The notes beneath the pieces were generated by a model. That model did not search any database and was not told the origin of the DNA. It saw nothing but the letters and a program-made list of their open reading frames with translations. A DNA stretch of 37,515 bases from an uncultured Bacteroidales bacterium. GTDB lineage: Bacteria; Bacteroidota; Bacteroidia; Bacteroidales; Bacteroidaceae. Below are positions 26,204 through 37,515 of this stretch, in pieces. Within the stretch, counting starts at the first letter, position 1. Each line of letters begins with the position of its first letter. Position numbers and translations under genes: made by a program. The stretch is from NCBI GenBank assembly GCA_946055775.1, contig CAMGHE010000007.1:1-37515 (forward strand), given 5' to 3'.

Positions 26204-26617
26204 TCAGAAGTCGATGTCCAGGCGGAAATCGTCTGCCGTTTTGTGATATTCGTCCTTTACTTGCTCGTCGGCGGGGTTGAGACGGTCGCCAGCGGGCTCA
26301 GTTTCGTTGAAATAGGTTGAGGTGTGCGTGGCTCCGTACGTGCTCGACGTTGGTGCGTGGTCGTTGGCATAGTCGGCCGCCTCGGTCAGGGCGTTGATAA
26401 ACTTGCCAAAGTCTTCGCGGTAGAGGAAGATTTTGTGCTTTTCGAAGGTGGGACGCATGTCGTCCCCGCTGTCTTTGACGCGCTTGCTCTCGGTGAGTGA
26501 GAGGTAGAGTTCTTTGCGTCGGTCCTGCTTGACGTCGATGTAGTAAATGCGCTTGCCCGCTTTGACGGTCTTGGAGTAAAGAATGTCGTTCTCCTGCTTC
26601 TCAAGGTTCTCATTCAT
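26204..26617 (-). CDS. DUF3276 / PUR-like nucleic-acid-binding protein
   Basis: 137-residue cytosolic protein of the DUF3276 family, related to the PUR-alpha single-stranded DNA/RNA-binding fold and widespread in Bacteroidetes. The family pattern 'ILYSKTVKAGKRIYYIDVKQ', 'KELYLSLTESKRV' and 'FEKHKIFLYREDFGKFINAL' covers residues 10-85. The C-terminal 45 residues are polar and probably disordered. It is divergent from nusB across a 287-bp gap and ends at a strong terminator, so it is a single-gene unit. A role in RNA binding or post-transcriptional control is an inference from the fold. No clear promoter was found upstream on the minus strand. Confidence 0.85.
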   Translation of the reverse strand: MNENLEKQENDILYSKTVKAGKRIYYIDVKQDRRKELYLSLTESKRVKDSGDDMRPTFEKHKIFLYREDFGKFINALTEAADYANDHAPTSSTYGATHTSTYFNETEPAGDRLNPADEQVKDEYHKTADDFRLDIDF

Positions 26618-26862
26618 AATCAGTACGGTTTAGGAGGTTACGGCTGCTTCTGCCGGCTGCGTGCTGCGGTTTGCGGGGTGGCGTCCCTTGATGCCGCATG
26701 GCCCGTTGGGGGCAGAAGCTGCCTTAAATGGGCACGGGTTTGCGCTCGCGCTGTGTGTTTCTCTCTCTGGTCTGTCGCGACCATCTGCTTACAAAATTGT
26801 GCCTTTTTCGCCAAACGGCCAAAAAAAATGGAGACGAAATGGAGCGGCCGCGTGTTTTTTTG

Positions 26863-26870
26863 TACTTTTG
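26863..26870 (+). promoter_or_regulatory. -7 box (TACTTTTG) for nusB
   Basis: Matches TAnnTTTG, follows a T7 tract, and predicts a leader of about 28 nt to the ATG at 26905. The -33 element is not clear. Confidence 0.55.
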
Positions 26871-26904
26871 CAGGCGATAACCTGAAGGAGTTCATTTTCA
26901 TCTT

Positions 26905-27951
26905 ATGATCAACAGAGAATTAATTAGGCTCAAAGTGGTCCAGCTGGTCTATGCAAATTACAAGAATGAGGGCAAGACCGTGGACGTGGCAATGCAGGAA
27001 CTGATGTTCAGCCTGGCCAAATCCTACGAACTTTACAAATATCTGCTCACCCTGCTTGTGGCCCTGCGCGACTATGCCGTGCGCAAGGACGAGAGCAACC
27101 GCAACCGTGCACAGCGTCTGGGCACCAGCATCGGCGGCGATACCCCCGATGCCCGCTTCGCCGCCAACGCTCTGCTGCAGCAGTTGGCCGACAACGAGGC
27201 TCTGGCCGAGTATATAGAGAAGGAGAAGAAGCCCTGGCCCGAAGAGGACGGCTTTGTCAAGAAACTCTACGACCAGATGGTGGAGAGCGACATCTTTGCC
27301 ATGTACCTCACGAAGGAAGACTTTGCCTACGAGGCCGACCGCGAGGTGGTGCGCAAACTCTACAAGACCTTCGTGTGCAACTGTGACGACCTCGACGCCA
27401 TGCTCGAGGACCACAGCCTCTACTGGAACGATGACAAGGAAATTATCGATTCCTTCGTGCTGAAGACCATCAAGCGCTTCGGCCCCGACACCACCGCCAG
27501 TCAGCCCCTGCTGCCCCAGTTTGCTACCGACGACGACCGCGTCTTTGCTGAGAGCCTCTTCACCTTGACCCTCAAGCAGCACGACGAACTCGAAGAGCTG
27601 GTGCGCACCAACTGCCGCAACTGGAAGTTGGAGCGCATGCCCTTCATGGACGTCATCATCGCCGAGATAGCCATCTGCGAGTTGCTCAACTTCCCCACCA
27701 TCCCCCTGAGCGTCACCATCAACGAATACCTGGACATCGCCAAGGTATATAGCACGCCGCGCAGCGCCTCGTTCCTCAACGGCCTGCTGGACCACACCGC
27801 ACGCCAGCTCTTCAACGAGGGACGCATCATGAAGCGCGCCGACGAGCGCCCCGCCCGTCCCGAGGTGCAGGAGCCGGTAGCCGAGGCCCCCAAGCCACGC
27901 CGCCGCAAGATAAGCCGCCCCGCCGCTTCCGCCACGCCCGCCGGCGAATAA
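26905..27951 (+). CDS. nusB: Transcription antitermination factor NusB (long Bacteroidetes form)
   Basis: RNA-binding protein that acts with NusE (S10) in rRNA antitermination. 348 residues, far longer than the roughly 140 of E. coli NusB but usual for Bacteroidetes. The NusB fold is recognisable in the C-terminal part (about 205-310: 'NWKLERMPFMDVIIAEIAICELLNFP', 'TINEYLDIAKVYSTPRSASFLNGLLD'), while the N-terminal 200 residues are helical ('RELIRLKVVQLVYANY') and look like a diverged, partly duplicated copy. A basic tail 'PKPRRRKISRP' ends the protein. yajC follows at 49 bp on the same strand. (Quoted motif pieces are partial.). Confidence 0.92.
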   Translation: MINRELIRLKVVQLVYANYKNEGKTVDVAMQELMFSLAKSYELYKYLLTLLVALRDYAVRKDESNRNRAQRLGTSIGGDTPDARFAANALLQQLADNEALAEYIEKEKKPWPEEDGFVKKLYDQMVESDIFAMYLTKEDFAYEADREVVRKLYKTFVCNCDDLDAMLEDHSLYWNDDKEIIDSFVLKTIKRFGPDTTASQPLLPQFATDDDRVFAESLFTLTLKQHDELEELVRTNCRNWKLERMPFMDVIIAEIAICELLNFPTIPLSVTINEYLDIAKVYSTPRSASFLNGLLDHTARQLFNEGRIMKRADERPARPEVQEPVAEAPKPRRRKISRPAASATPAGE

Positions 27952-28000
27952 TCCCTGTACGAACAAACTATCACCCATAACCCCTTACACACTTCCCAAC

Positions 28001-28351
28001 ATGTTGAACACACTCTTTGCTATGCTTCAGGCTCCCGCCGCCGCTCCCGAAACAGGAACCGAAGACCACACCACCAGCATGATGCCCACCCTGATTATGA
28101 TGGTGGTGCTCTTCGCCATCATCTACTTCTTCATGATTCGCCCGCAGAACAAGAAGCAGAAGGAGATTCAGAAGTTCCGCAACAGCCTCCAGGTGGGTCA
28201 GGACATCGTCACCATCGGCGGTATCCATGGCACCATCCGCTCCATCGACGAAGCCTCGAACACGGTGATGCTCGAAGTGGCCACCGGCACGAAGATGAAG
28301 TTTGAGCGCAGCGCCATCCTGCCCGCCGGCACCCCCGTGCAGCAGCAATAA
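28001..28351 (+). CDS. yajC: Preprotein translocase subunit YajC
   Basis: Single-span inner-membrane protein of the SecDF-YajC complex, 116 residues. The hydrophobic helix (about 28-46) is followed by the hallmark 'FFMIRPQNKKQKE' and the conserved cytosolic beta segment 'LQVGQDIVTIGGIHGTI'. It lies 49 bp after nusB and before a strong hairpin, so nusB-yajC appears to be a two-gene unit. The Ala/Pro N-terminus is short and variable in the family. Confidence 0.95.
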   Translation: MLNTLFAMLQAPAAAPETGTEDHTTSMMPTLIMMVVLFAIIYFFMIRPQNKKQKEIQKFRNSLQVGQDIVTIGGIHGTIRSIDEASNTVMLEVATGTKMKFERSAILPAGTPVQQQ

Positions 28352-28364
28352 GCCCATTCCCGTA

Positions 28365-28429
28365 CAGACCGTCTGTCGCCGGCGCCGGCGCGGGCCCAGC
28401 CCGCCCCCTTAGCCCCGACAGACGGTCTG
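28365..28429 (+). terminator. Hairpin after yajC
   Basis: CAGACCGTCTGTCG (28365-28378) is perfectly complementary to 28416-28429; a smaller CGGGC/GCCCG stem sits inside. It is followed by CCTGTTTGTTC. It lies 13 bp past the yajC stop. Confidence 0.75.
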
Positions 28430-28476
28430 CCTGTTTGTTCATCCATTCCCAACGCCAACCCTCACCCGGCAGCACC

Positions 28477-29451
28477 ATGAACGACGTGAAACAGATGGTC
28501 CGCGACCTGTGGCAGCGCATGTGGAATCCACGTTCGCTGGTGTTCCTCTTCTTTCTCCTGCTCTCGACCGTGTTCTGGTTCCTGCAGTCTCTCAACGAGG
28601 TGACCGAGCACGATGTCGAGGTGAAGGTCGATTGGAGCGAGGTGCCCCGCGGCAAGGTGCTCACCAGCGAGGTCCCCGCCACGGTCCAGGTCACCCTGCG
28701 CGACCGCGGCTTCGCCCTGCTCAACCTGCTCTATGGTGACCACGTCCCTACCATCCGCGTGCCCGCCAGTGCCTTTGAAGCCCGCGAGGGCCATGTGCGC
28801 CTCATGGTGGCCGACCTGGTCAAGACGCTCCGCGCCAGTCTGCCTGCCACCACCACCATCAGCGGCCACAAGCCCGACACCCTCGACTTCTACTACAACA
28901 GCGGGCGCTCGCGGCGCATCGCCGTGCGTCCGGCATCGCCCATCGTCCCAGCGTCGGGCTTCACCGTCGTACGCACCGCCTTCGACCCCGACAGCATCAC
29001 GATATGGGCCGCCCAGAGCGTGCTCGACACCCTACGCTGCGTCAACGTGGGCATGGCCGACCTCAACGGCACAGCCGCCACGATAGACACCCTGCTGCCC
29101 GTCACCCCCATCCGCGGCGCCCGCATACAGCCCGCCAACGTCCGCGTCAGGGCCACCACCGAGCGCTTGGTGGAGAAGCGCGTGCGGGCCGACATCACCG
29201 GCGAAAACTTCCCGCCCGGCGTGCGCCTGCGCACCTTCCCCGCACAGGTCGAGGTGTACTGTCAGGTGGCTATGTCAGAATATCGCCGGACCAACGCTCA
29301 GCAGTTTCGCGTCACCGTAGATTACAACCACCTGGGCGACATCAGCGGCAACCGCTGCCGTGTGGTGCTTCAGCGTACCCCCGCCAGCGCCCGCTACGCC
29401 CGTCTCAGCACCAACGAAGTGGAATATGTCCTGGAACACAGCGGCCAGTAG
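28477..29451 (+). CDS. YbbR-like domain protein
   Basis: 324 residues, one N-terminal membrane helix (about 16-32, 'SLVFLFFLLLSTVFWFLQ') and an extracytoplasmic part made of repeated YbbR-type beta domains ('VPATVQVTLRDRG', 'RPASPIVPASGFTVVR...FDPDSITI', 'FPAQVEVYCQVAMSEY'). In Gram-positive bacteria YbbR/CdaR regulates a diadenylate cyclase; whether the same applies here is unknown and no cyclase is adjacent. The ATG at 28477 is the one directly before the membrane helix. Its end overlaps the coaE start by 26 nt, a conserved arrangement in Bacteroidetes as far as I know (established knowledge, not tested). Confidence 0.87.
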   Translation: MNDVKQMVRDLWQRMWNPRSLVFLFFLLLSTVFWFLQSLNEVTEHDVEVKVDWSEVPRGKVLTSEVPATVQVTLRDRGFALLNLLYGDHVPTIRVPASAFEAREGHVRLMVADLVKTLRASLPATTTISGHKPDTLDFYYNSGRSRRIAVRPASPIVPASGFTVVRTAFDPDSITIWAAQSVLDTLRCVNVGMADLNGTAATIDTLLPVTPIRGARIQPANVRVRATTERLVEKRVRADITGENFPPGVRLRTFPAQVEVYCQVAMSEYRRTNAQQFRVTVDYNHLGDISGNRCRVVLQRTPASARYARLSTNEVEYVLEHSGQ

Positions 29452-30064
29452 GCCCCATACCATCGGTATCACTGGCGGCATAGGCAGCGGCAAGAGCCAC
29501 GTGTGCCGCCGCCTCATCGCCATGGGCTATCCTGTCTTCTTCTGCGACGACGAGGCCAAGGCCATCATCCGCACCGATGCCGACGTGCGCCGCGACCTCA
29601 CCGCCCTCGTCGGCCCCGCCGTCTATGACGCCGAGGGTCGCCTCGACAAAGCCGTCCTCGCCGCCTACCTCTGCGGCGGGTGCGAGCAGGCTGCCCGCGT
29701 CGATGCCATCGTCCACCCCCGCGTGGCCGAGCGTTTCCGGCAGTGGGCCGAGCAGCAGACCGCCCCGCTGGCCTTTATGGAGTGTGCCCTGCTCTTCGAG
29801 AGCGGCTTCGACCGCCTCGTCGGCCGCACCGCCGCCGTCGTCGCCGCCGACGAGGTCCGCCTACAGCGCGTCATGCAGCGCGACGGCGTCAGCGCCGAGA
29901 AAGCCCGCGCATGGATGGCCCTGCAGTGGCCGGAGGCGAAGAAGACAGACAAAGCCGACTACCTTATCCACAACAACGGCGACGACAGCCGGCTGATGGC
30001 CGACGTCCAAGCCATGATAGACCAAGTAACAAAACCACAAGAAACACCCCACCCCCAACCATGA
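29426..30064 (+). CDS. coaE: Dephospho-CoA kinase CoaE
   Basis: Cytosolic kinase for the last step of coenzyme A synthesis (3'-phosphorylation of dephospho-CoA). 212 residues. The P-loop 'GITGGIGSGKSHV' is near residue 12, followed by the CoaE 'VFFCDDEAKAI' and 'VDAIVHPRV' segments and the lid 'RDGVSAEKARAWMALQWP'. The ATG at 29426 is the only one that leaves a normal short N-terminus; it lies inside the end of the YbbR-like gene (26-nt overlap), and the stop overlaps the next start by 4 nt, so translation is coupled on both sides. Confidence 0.93.
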   Translation: MSWNTAASRPHTIGITGGIGSGKSHVCRRLIAMGYPVFFCDDEAKAIIRTDADVRRDLTALVGPAVYDAEGRLDKAVLAAYLCGGCEQAARVDAIVHPRVAERFRQWAEQQTAPLAFMECALLFESGFDRLVGRTAAVVAADEVRLQRVMQRDGVSAEKARAWMALQWPEAKKTDKADYLIHNNGDDSRLMADVQAMIDQVTKPQETPHPQP

Positions 30065-30525
30065 AAGATGTAATTTTAGCCATCGCCGGCAAGCCCGGAC
30101 TTTATCGCCTCGTATCGCGAGGCCGCAACATGCTCATCGTAGAAAGCATCGACGCCGCCAAGAAGCGTATGCCCGCCGGCGACCGCGACCGCGTCACCTC
30201 GCTCAACGACGTGTCCATGTACACCGACGACGAAGACGTCGCCCTCATGGAGGTTTTCCAAAACATATATAATACGTGGGAGGGCCAGACCGTCGATATC
30301 GACATCAAGCATGCCTCCAAGGACGAACTGGCCGACTTCATGGCCCGTGCCCTGCCCAACTACGACCGCGACCGCGTCTATCCCACGGATATGAAGAAAC
30401 TGGCCCAGTGGTACAACATCCTGGTGAACAACGGCTATACCTCCTTCGTCGAAGAAGAAGCCGAGGCTGAGGCTGAGGCCGAAGGCGAAGGCAATGCCGA
30501 CGCCGCCGAAAACGCCGCCGAATGA
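30061..30525 (+). CDS. DUF5606-like protein
   Basis: 154-residue cytosolic protein of unknown function, starting 'MKDVILAIAGKPGLYRLVSR' and containing 'NMLIVESIDAAKKR' and 'SLNDVSMYTDDEDVALMEVF', the pattern of the DUF5606 family of Bacteroidetes. The last 25 residues are an acidic Glu/Ala tail, probably disordered. ATGA overlaps join it to coaE upstream and to the next gene downstream, so all three are co-translated. Its strict coupling to coaE suggests a housekeeping role, but there is no direct evidence. Confidence 0.85.
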   Translation: MKDVILAIAGKPGLYRLVSRGRNMLIVESIDAAKKRMPAGDRDRVTSLNDVSMYTDDEDVALMEVFQNIYNTWEGQTVDIDIKHASKDELADFMARALPNYDRDRVYPTDMKKLAQWYNILVNNGYTSFVEEEAEAEAEAEGEGNADAAENAAE

Positions 30526-31115
30526 TGGACGCACAGCCGACGCCCGCAGCCGTCGTTCCCGACACGCTCGTCCTCGTCGATGCCGCCTACATCGACCGCG
30601 TCGTCTTTGAGATGACGGTCTATATGGAGCGCGTTCTGGAGCGCCGCATTCCCAAGGCCGACCTGGCCGAGTGGCTCACCTGCGTGGCCCTCGACGGCGG
30701 ACTGCGCCCGGGCGACAACCACGTCGAGGTCTATTTCGTCCACGACGGCGCCCACGCCACGCTGGCCAACTTCCAGCCCGACGACATGGAGAAGGACATC
30801 AACGGAAAAGCCTTCCAAACAGAGCATGGCGAGTTTGTCATGGCTGCATGCCCCACGATGGACAAGATTTCCACCGCCGCCATTCTGCGCGAACTCACGC
30901 AGAGCGCCCTGCAGAAAGACGGCGTGCAGCGCATCGTCGTCGTGGCCGAGCCCGACACCGCCGCCGCCGACCTGCGGCAGCTCTGTCGCGACGCCCACGG
31001 CAAGGACGTCACCCTCATCACGATGGAGGAGACCGGCGGCCGAGGCTTCGGATGGGAAAATCTGGGCTTCTCCGTCATGGCCGCTCTCCATATCCGCGCC
31101 GACGAACTGCGCTGA
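30522..31115 (+). CDS. Conserved hypothetical protein (DUF6621-like)
   Basis: 197-residue cytosolic protein without signal or membrane segments. It begins with an Asp-bearing strand 'LVLVDAAYIDRVVFEM', then 'CVALDGGLRPGDNHVEVYFVHD', 'HGEFVMAACP', 'QRIVVVAEPD' and 'MEETGGRGFGWENLGFSVMAAL', an alternating beta/alpha order resembling NYN/PIN-like or haloacid-dehalogenase-like folds. I recall very similar proteins in Bacteroidales annotated as DUF6621, without a function; this is memory, not a search. It sits between DUF5606 (4-nt overlap) and mrp (46-bp gap). Confidence 0.78.
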   Translation: MMDAQPTPAAVVPDTLVLVDAAYIDRVVFEMTVYMERVLERRIPKADLAEWLTCVALDGGLRPGDNHVEVYFVHDGAHATLANFQPDDMEKDINGKAFQTEHGEFVMAACPTMDKISTAAILRELTQSALQKDGVQRIVVVAEPDTAAADLRQLCRDAHGKDVTLITMEETGGRGFGWENLGFSVMAALHIRADELR

Positions 31116-31161
31116 CGCCCGGCTCGCCCTCCCTTCTTCATCCCCCTCACCCCCAATCCTC

Positions 31162-32271
31162 ATGACACTCTATCCCAAACTCATCCACGATGCCCTGACC
31201 ACCGTGCGCTACCCCGGCAACGGCAAGAACCTTGTCGAGGCCGAGATGGTCGAGGACGACCTGCGCATCGACGGCATGGCGGTATCCTTCTCCATCCTCT
31301 TCGACAAGCAGCCCGACCCCTTCATGAAGTCGGTCCTCAAGGCCGCCGAGGCCGCCATCCACGCCTACGTCAGCCCCGACGTGCAGGTGACGGTGCAGGC
31401 CAAGTTTCGCCGCCAACTGCCCCCTGAGCCGCCCAAGATGCTGCCCCAGGTGAAGAACATCATCGCCGTCAGCTCGGGCAAGGGCGGCGTGGGCAAGAGC
31501 ACCGTCGCCGCCAACCTGGCCGTCGCCCTGGCCCGCAGCGGCTACAAGGTGGGACTGCTCGACGCCGACATCTTCGGTCCCTCCGTGCCCAAGATGTTCC
31601 ACCTCGAGAGCGAGAACATCTTCTGCGAGGAGCGCGACGGCCGTCAGATTCTCCTCCCCGCCCTCAAGTATGGCGTGAAGATTCTCTCCATCGGCTTCTT
31701 CGTCAACCCCACCACCGCCACCCTCTGGCGCGGCGGCATGGCCTGCAATGCCCTCAAGCAGCTCATCGCCGATGCCGACTGGGGCGAACTGGACTACTTC
31801 ATCCTCGACACGCCGCCGGGCACGAGCGACATCCACCTGACGCTCCTTCAGACCCTCGGGCTCACCGGCGCCGTCATCGTCTCCACACCACAGGCTGTGG
31901 CCCTGGCCGACGCCCGCAAGGGCATCGACATGTACCTCAACGACAAGGTCAACGTGCCCATCCTCGGACTGGTAGAGAACATGGCGTGGTTCACCCCCGC
32001 CGAGCTCCCCGACAACCGCTACTACATCTTCGGCCGCGGCGGCGTGGAGCGTCTGGCACAGGAGATGGACCTGCCCCTGCTCGGGCAGATACCCCTCGTT
32101 CAGAGCATCTGCGAGAGCGGCGACTTAGGCGAGCCCGTGGCTGCCACCGACGGCACCGCCACCTCCCTGGCCTTCGCCTCTCTGGCCCGCGCCGTCGTCG
32201 AGGCCACCGAGCGCCGCAACCGCGACCTGCCGCCCACCGAGGCCGTCGCCATGAATGGCGGCGCCCACTGA
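31162..32271 (+). CDS. mrp: Mrp/NBP35-family Fe-S cluster carrier ATPase
   Basis: Cytosolic P-loop ATPase of the Mrp/ApbC family, involved in Fe-S cluster delivery. 369 residues. An N-terminal MIP18/DUF59-like domain (about 1-85) precedes the deviant Walker A 'SSGKGGVGKSTVAANLA', 'LLDADIFGPSVPKMF' and 'ILDTPPGTSDIHLTLLQ'. The C-terminal CxxC that binds the bridging cluster in E. coli and yeast homologues is not seen where expected: the segment after 'ENMAWF' reads 'TPAELPDNRYYIFGRGG'. This seems to be the Bacteroidetes form. It is the last gene of the ybbR-coaE run and ends at a strong hairpin. Confidence 0.92.
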   Translation: MTLYPKLIHDALTTVRYPGNGKNLVEAEMVEDDLRIDGMAVSFSILFDKQPDPFMKSVLKAAEAAIHAYVSPDVQVTVQAKFRRQLPPEPPKMLPQVKNIIAVSSGKGGVGKSTVAANLAVALARSGYKVGLLDADIFGPSVPKMFHLESENIFCEERDGRQILLPALKYGVKILSIGFFVNPTTATLWRGGMACNALKQLIADADWGELDYFILDTPPGTSDIHLTLLQTLGLTGAVIVSTPQAVALADARKGIDMYLNDKVNVPILGLVENMAWFTPAELPDNRYYIFGRGGVERLAQEMDLPLLGQIPLVQSICESGDLGEPVAATDGTATSLAFASLARAVVEATERRNRDLPPTEAVAMNGGAH

Positions 32272-32316
32272 CGGTACGCTACGGAGAACATCCATAGAGA
32301 ATGAACAACCCTTTCA

Positions 32317-36901
<4,585 letters not shown>

Positions 36902-36917
36902 ACGCCGGGAGGTGCCC

Positions 36918-36953
36918 GCCGGAAGGTGCCGTCAATGGATAGCACCTTCCGGC
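36918..36953 (+). terminator. 12-bp stem hairpin after the second GH2 gene
   Basis: GCCGGAAGGTGC (36918-36929) is perfectly complementary to 36942-36953 with a 12-nt loop, 16 bp after the stop. The bases that follow are C-rich (AGCCCCCTTCC). Confidence 0.65.
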
Positions 36954-37138
36954 AGCCCCCTTCCACCGCCCGTATCTTGCCAAAAATCGCCCCGTTTTGG
37001 GTGCTGACAGCGCTTCAAACGCGCGCTCTTGGTTAAGAAAATTTAGGATTGATTAAGACTGTATTAACATTTCGCGCGGCAGACGCGGGCACAAAACCAA
37101 CAACCCTGGGAAGCCGAAACACGATTTGGGCGATAGAA

Positions 37139-37182
37139 AATACGACTTGGGCGACCGTTTTTTCGGTCGCCCAAGTCGTATT
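37139..37182. repeat. 19-bp perfect hairpin in repeat element copy B
   Basis: Arms 37139-37157 and 37164-37182 are perfectly complementary around T6. The core TTGGGCGACCG equals copy A, and the outer GAC/GTC pairs replace AGT/ACT of copy A with pairing kept. Confidence 0.85.
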
Positions 37183-37198
37183 AGGCCGAAAAGGTACG

Positions 37199-37219
37199 AA
37201 AAAAGGGGCTCAAGGCCCC
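37199..37219 (-). terminator. Intrinsic terminator in repeat element copy B
   Basis: On the minus strand GGGGC (37219-37215) pairs with GCCCC (37209-37205) and is followed by TTTTTT (37204-37199). It has the same place as the terminator in copy A, with different stem bases. Confidence 0.7.
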
Positions 37220-37238
37220 CCTATCTCTGCTTCTATTG

Positions 37239-37270
37239 CAAAGATACAACGTCAGCGCGCGAAATCCAAA
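37239..37270 (-). promoter_or_regulatory. Minus-strand promoter TTTG-N20-TATCTTTG in repeat element copy B
   Basis: TTTG (37270-37267) and TATCTTTG (37246-37239) on the minus strand, with the same 20-bp spacing as in copy A. The terminator stem begins about 20 bp further on. Confidence 0.6.
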
Positions 37271-37384
37271 TCTTAATTAACCTCTCTTTACATTCCGCCT
37301 CTGAGGGGGTGAGTGTGAAGAGAAGTTAATTTTCTGTGATTACTGTCCGGCAAATTGTCTCGATGTATTCTGCCGTCAGTTGTT

Positions 37385-37460
37385 TCCATAGACATGCCAC
37401 CGGGGCGCAGCTTAGTAGGGCCATGTCCATTGACATGGCACCGGGGGCGCAGTTTAGTAG
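37385..37460. repeat. 41-bp-period tandem repeat with internal palindrome
   Basis: Units 37385-37418 and 37426-37460 share TCCAT(A/T)GACATG(C/G)CACCGGGG and CGCAG(C/T)TTAGTAG, differing at three positions plus one inserted G. Between and across them GCCATGTC (37420-37427) pairs with GACATGGC (37432-37439) around CATT. Confidence 0.8.
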
Positions 37461-37515
37461 CAAGCCGTGTCATCGTCGGTTGTGAGCACAGGCCGGGATC
37501 CGATGCCTTGCGGCC

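Larger units (their letters stand above)
37119..37272. repeat. Structured intergenic repeat element, copy B
   Basis: About 154 bp aligning end to end with 16175-16330 in the same orientation, 218 bp downstream of the second GH2 gene. All modules are kept in the same order and spacing; see copy A for the shared parts. Confidence 0.85.
36902..37515. other. 614-bp non-coding end of the window
   Basis: No protein or RNA gene is supported. It holds a terminator hairpin, an AT-rich stretch (37030-37075), repeat element copy B and a 41-bp tandem repeat. Short frames crossing the 41-bp repeat on the minus strand look like chance products of the repeat. Confidence 0.65.

Noticed and set aside
37288-37473. 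61-codon minus-strand frame with a repeated TKLRP motif.
   Set aside because: The repeat follows from the 41-bp DNA repeat; no signal, domain or promoter supports a gene.
36902-37515. Searched by eye for tRNA or other structured RNA genes.
   Set aside because: No cloverleaf with a GTTC-type T-loop was found here or in the other intergenic regions; only hairpins and repeats were seen.

Overview
The window is a GC-rich stretch of a Bacteroidales-type chromosome (phylum Bacteroidota), most like a Prevotellaceae-type gut or oral commensal. Three things support this. The promoters are of the Bacteroidetes kind (TAnnTTTG at -7, sometimes TTTG or TTG about 19-20 bp upstream). Starts lack Shine-Dalgarno sites. 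The gene families include a 348-residue NusB, a DUF3276/PUR-like protein, DUF5606, a Wzi-family capsule protein, and 'DLSGRRV...KGLYIV' or 'LPRGAYLV' C-terminal tails. The family- and genus-level placement is inference.

Layout. 1-3.3 kb, minus strand: a WzxC-like polysaccharide flippase (cut by the window edge) and an AspT/YidE-family transporter. 3.5-7.5 kb, plus: an RsmF/NSUN-type rRNA m5C methyltransferase, a 9-bp CTAG tandem array, then a tightly overlapped prmA / secreted hypothetical / menA group. 7.7-16.0 kb, plus: two very large secreted glycosidases, a GH20 beta-hexosaminidase and a GH2 beta-galactosidase-type enzyme. 16.4-18.6 kb, minus: a patatin-like phospholipase and an acyltransferase-3 membrane protein. 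18.9-21.2 kb, plus: a biotin-dependent acyl-CoA carboxylase/decarboxylase group (carboxyltransferase, an 89-residue protein, biotin carrier). 21.6-22.6 kb, plus: a tiny Cys/Lys repeat protein and a YugP-type zinc peptidase. 22.8-26.6 kb, minus: a lipoprotein, Wzi-like protein, dTDP-glucose 4,6-dehydratase and a PUR-like nucleic-acid-binding protein. 26.9-32.3 kb, plus: a housekeeping run nusB-yajC, then ybbR-like, coaE, DUF5606, DUF6621-like and mrp. 32.6-36.9 kb, plus: a second GH2 enzyme, with a type IX-like C-terminal tail. 36.9-37.5 kb: non-coding and repeat-rich.

How the genes work together. The three secreted glycosidases fit removal of terminal galactose and N-acetylhexosamine from host or dietary glycans, but no SusC/SusD pair lies beside them. 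The flippase, Wzi-like protein, dTDP-sugar enzyme and acyltransferase fit surface polysaccharide production. The remainder is translation, quinone, CoA and Fe-S housekeeping.

The most unusual signal is a ~155-bp intergenic element present twice, each copy downstream of a GH2 gene. It carries a 17-19 bp hairpin whose outer base pairs have changed in a compensatory way between copies, a second hairpin followed by a T6 tract on the minus strand, and a complete conserved minus-strand promoter only about 15-35 bp before that terminator. It looks like a structured, possibly transcribed or mobile, repeat family. Several short-period tandem arrays (9 bp, 10 bp, 41 bp) also lie in intergenic DNA.
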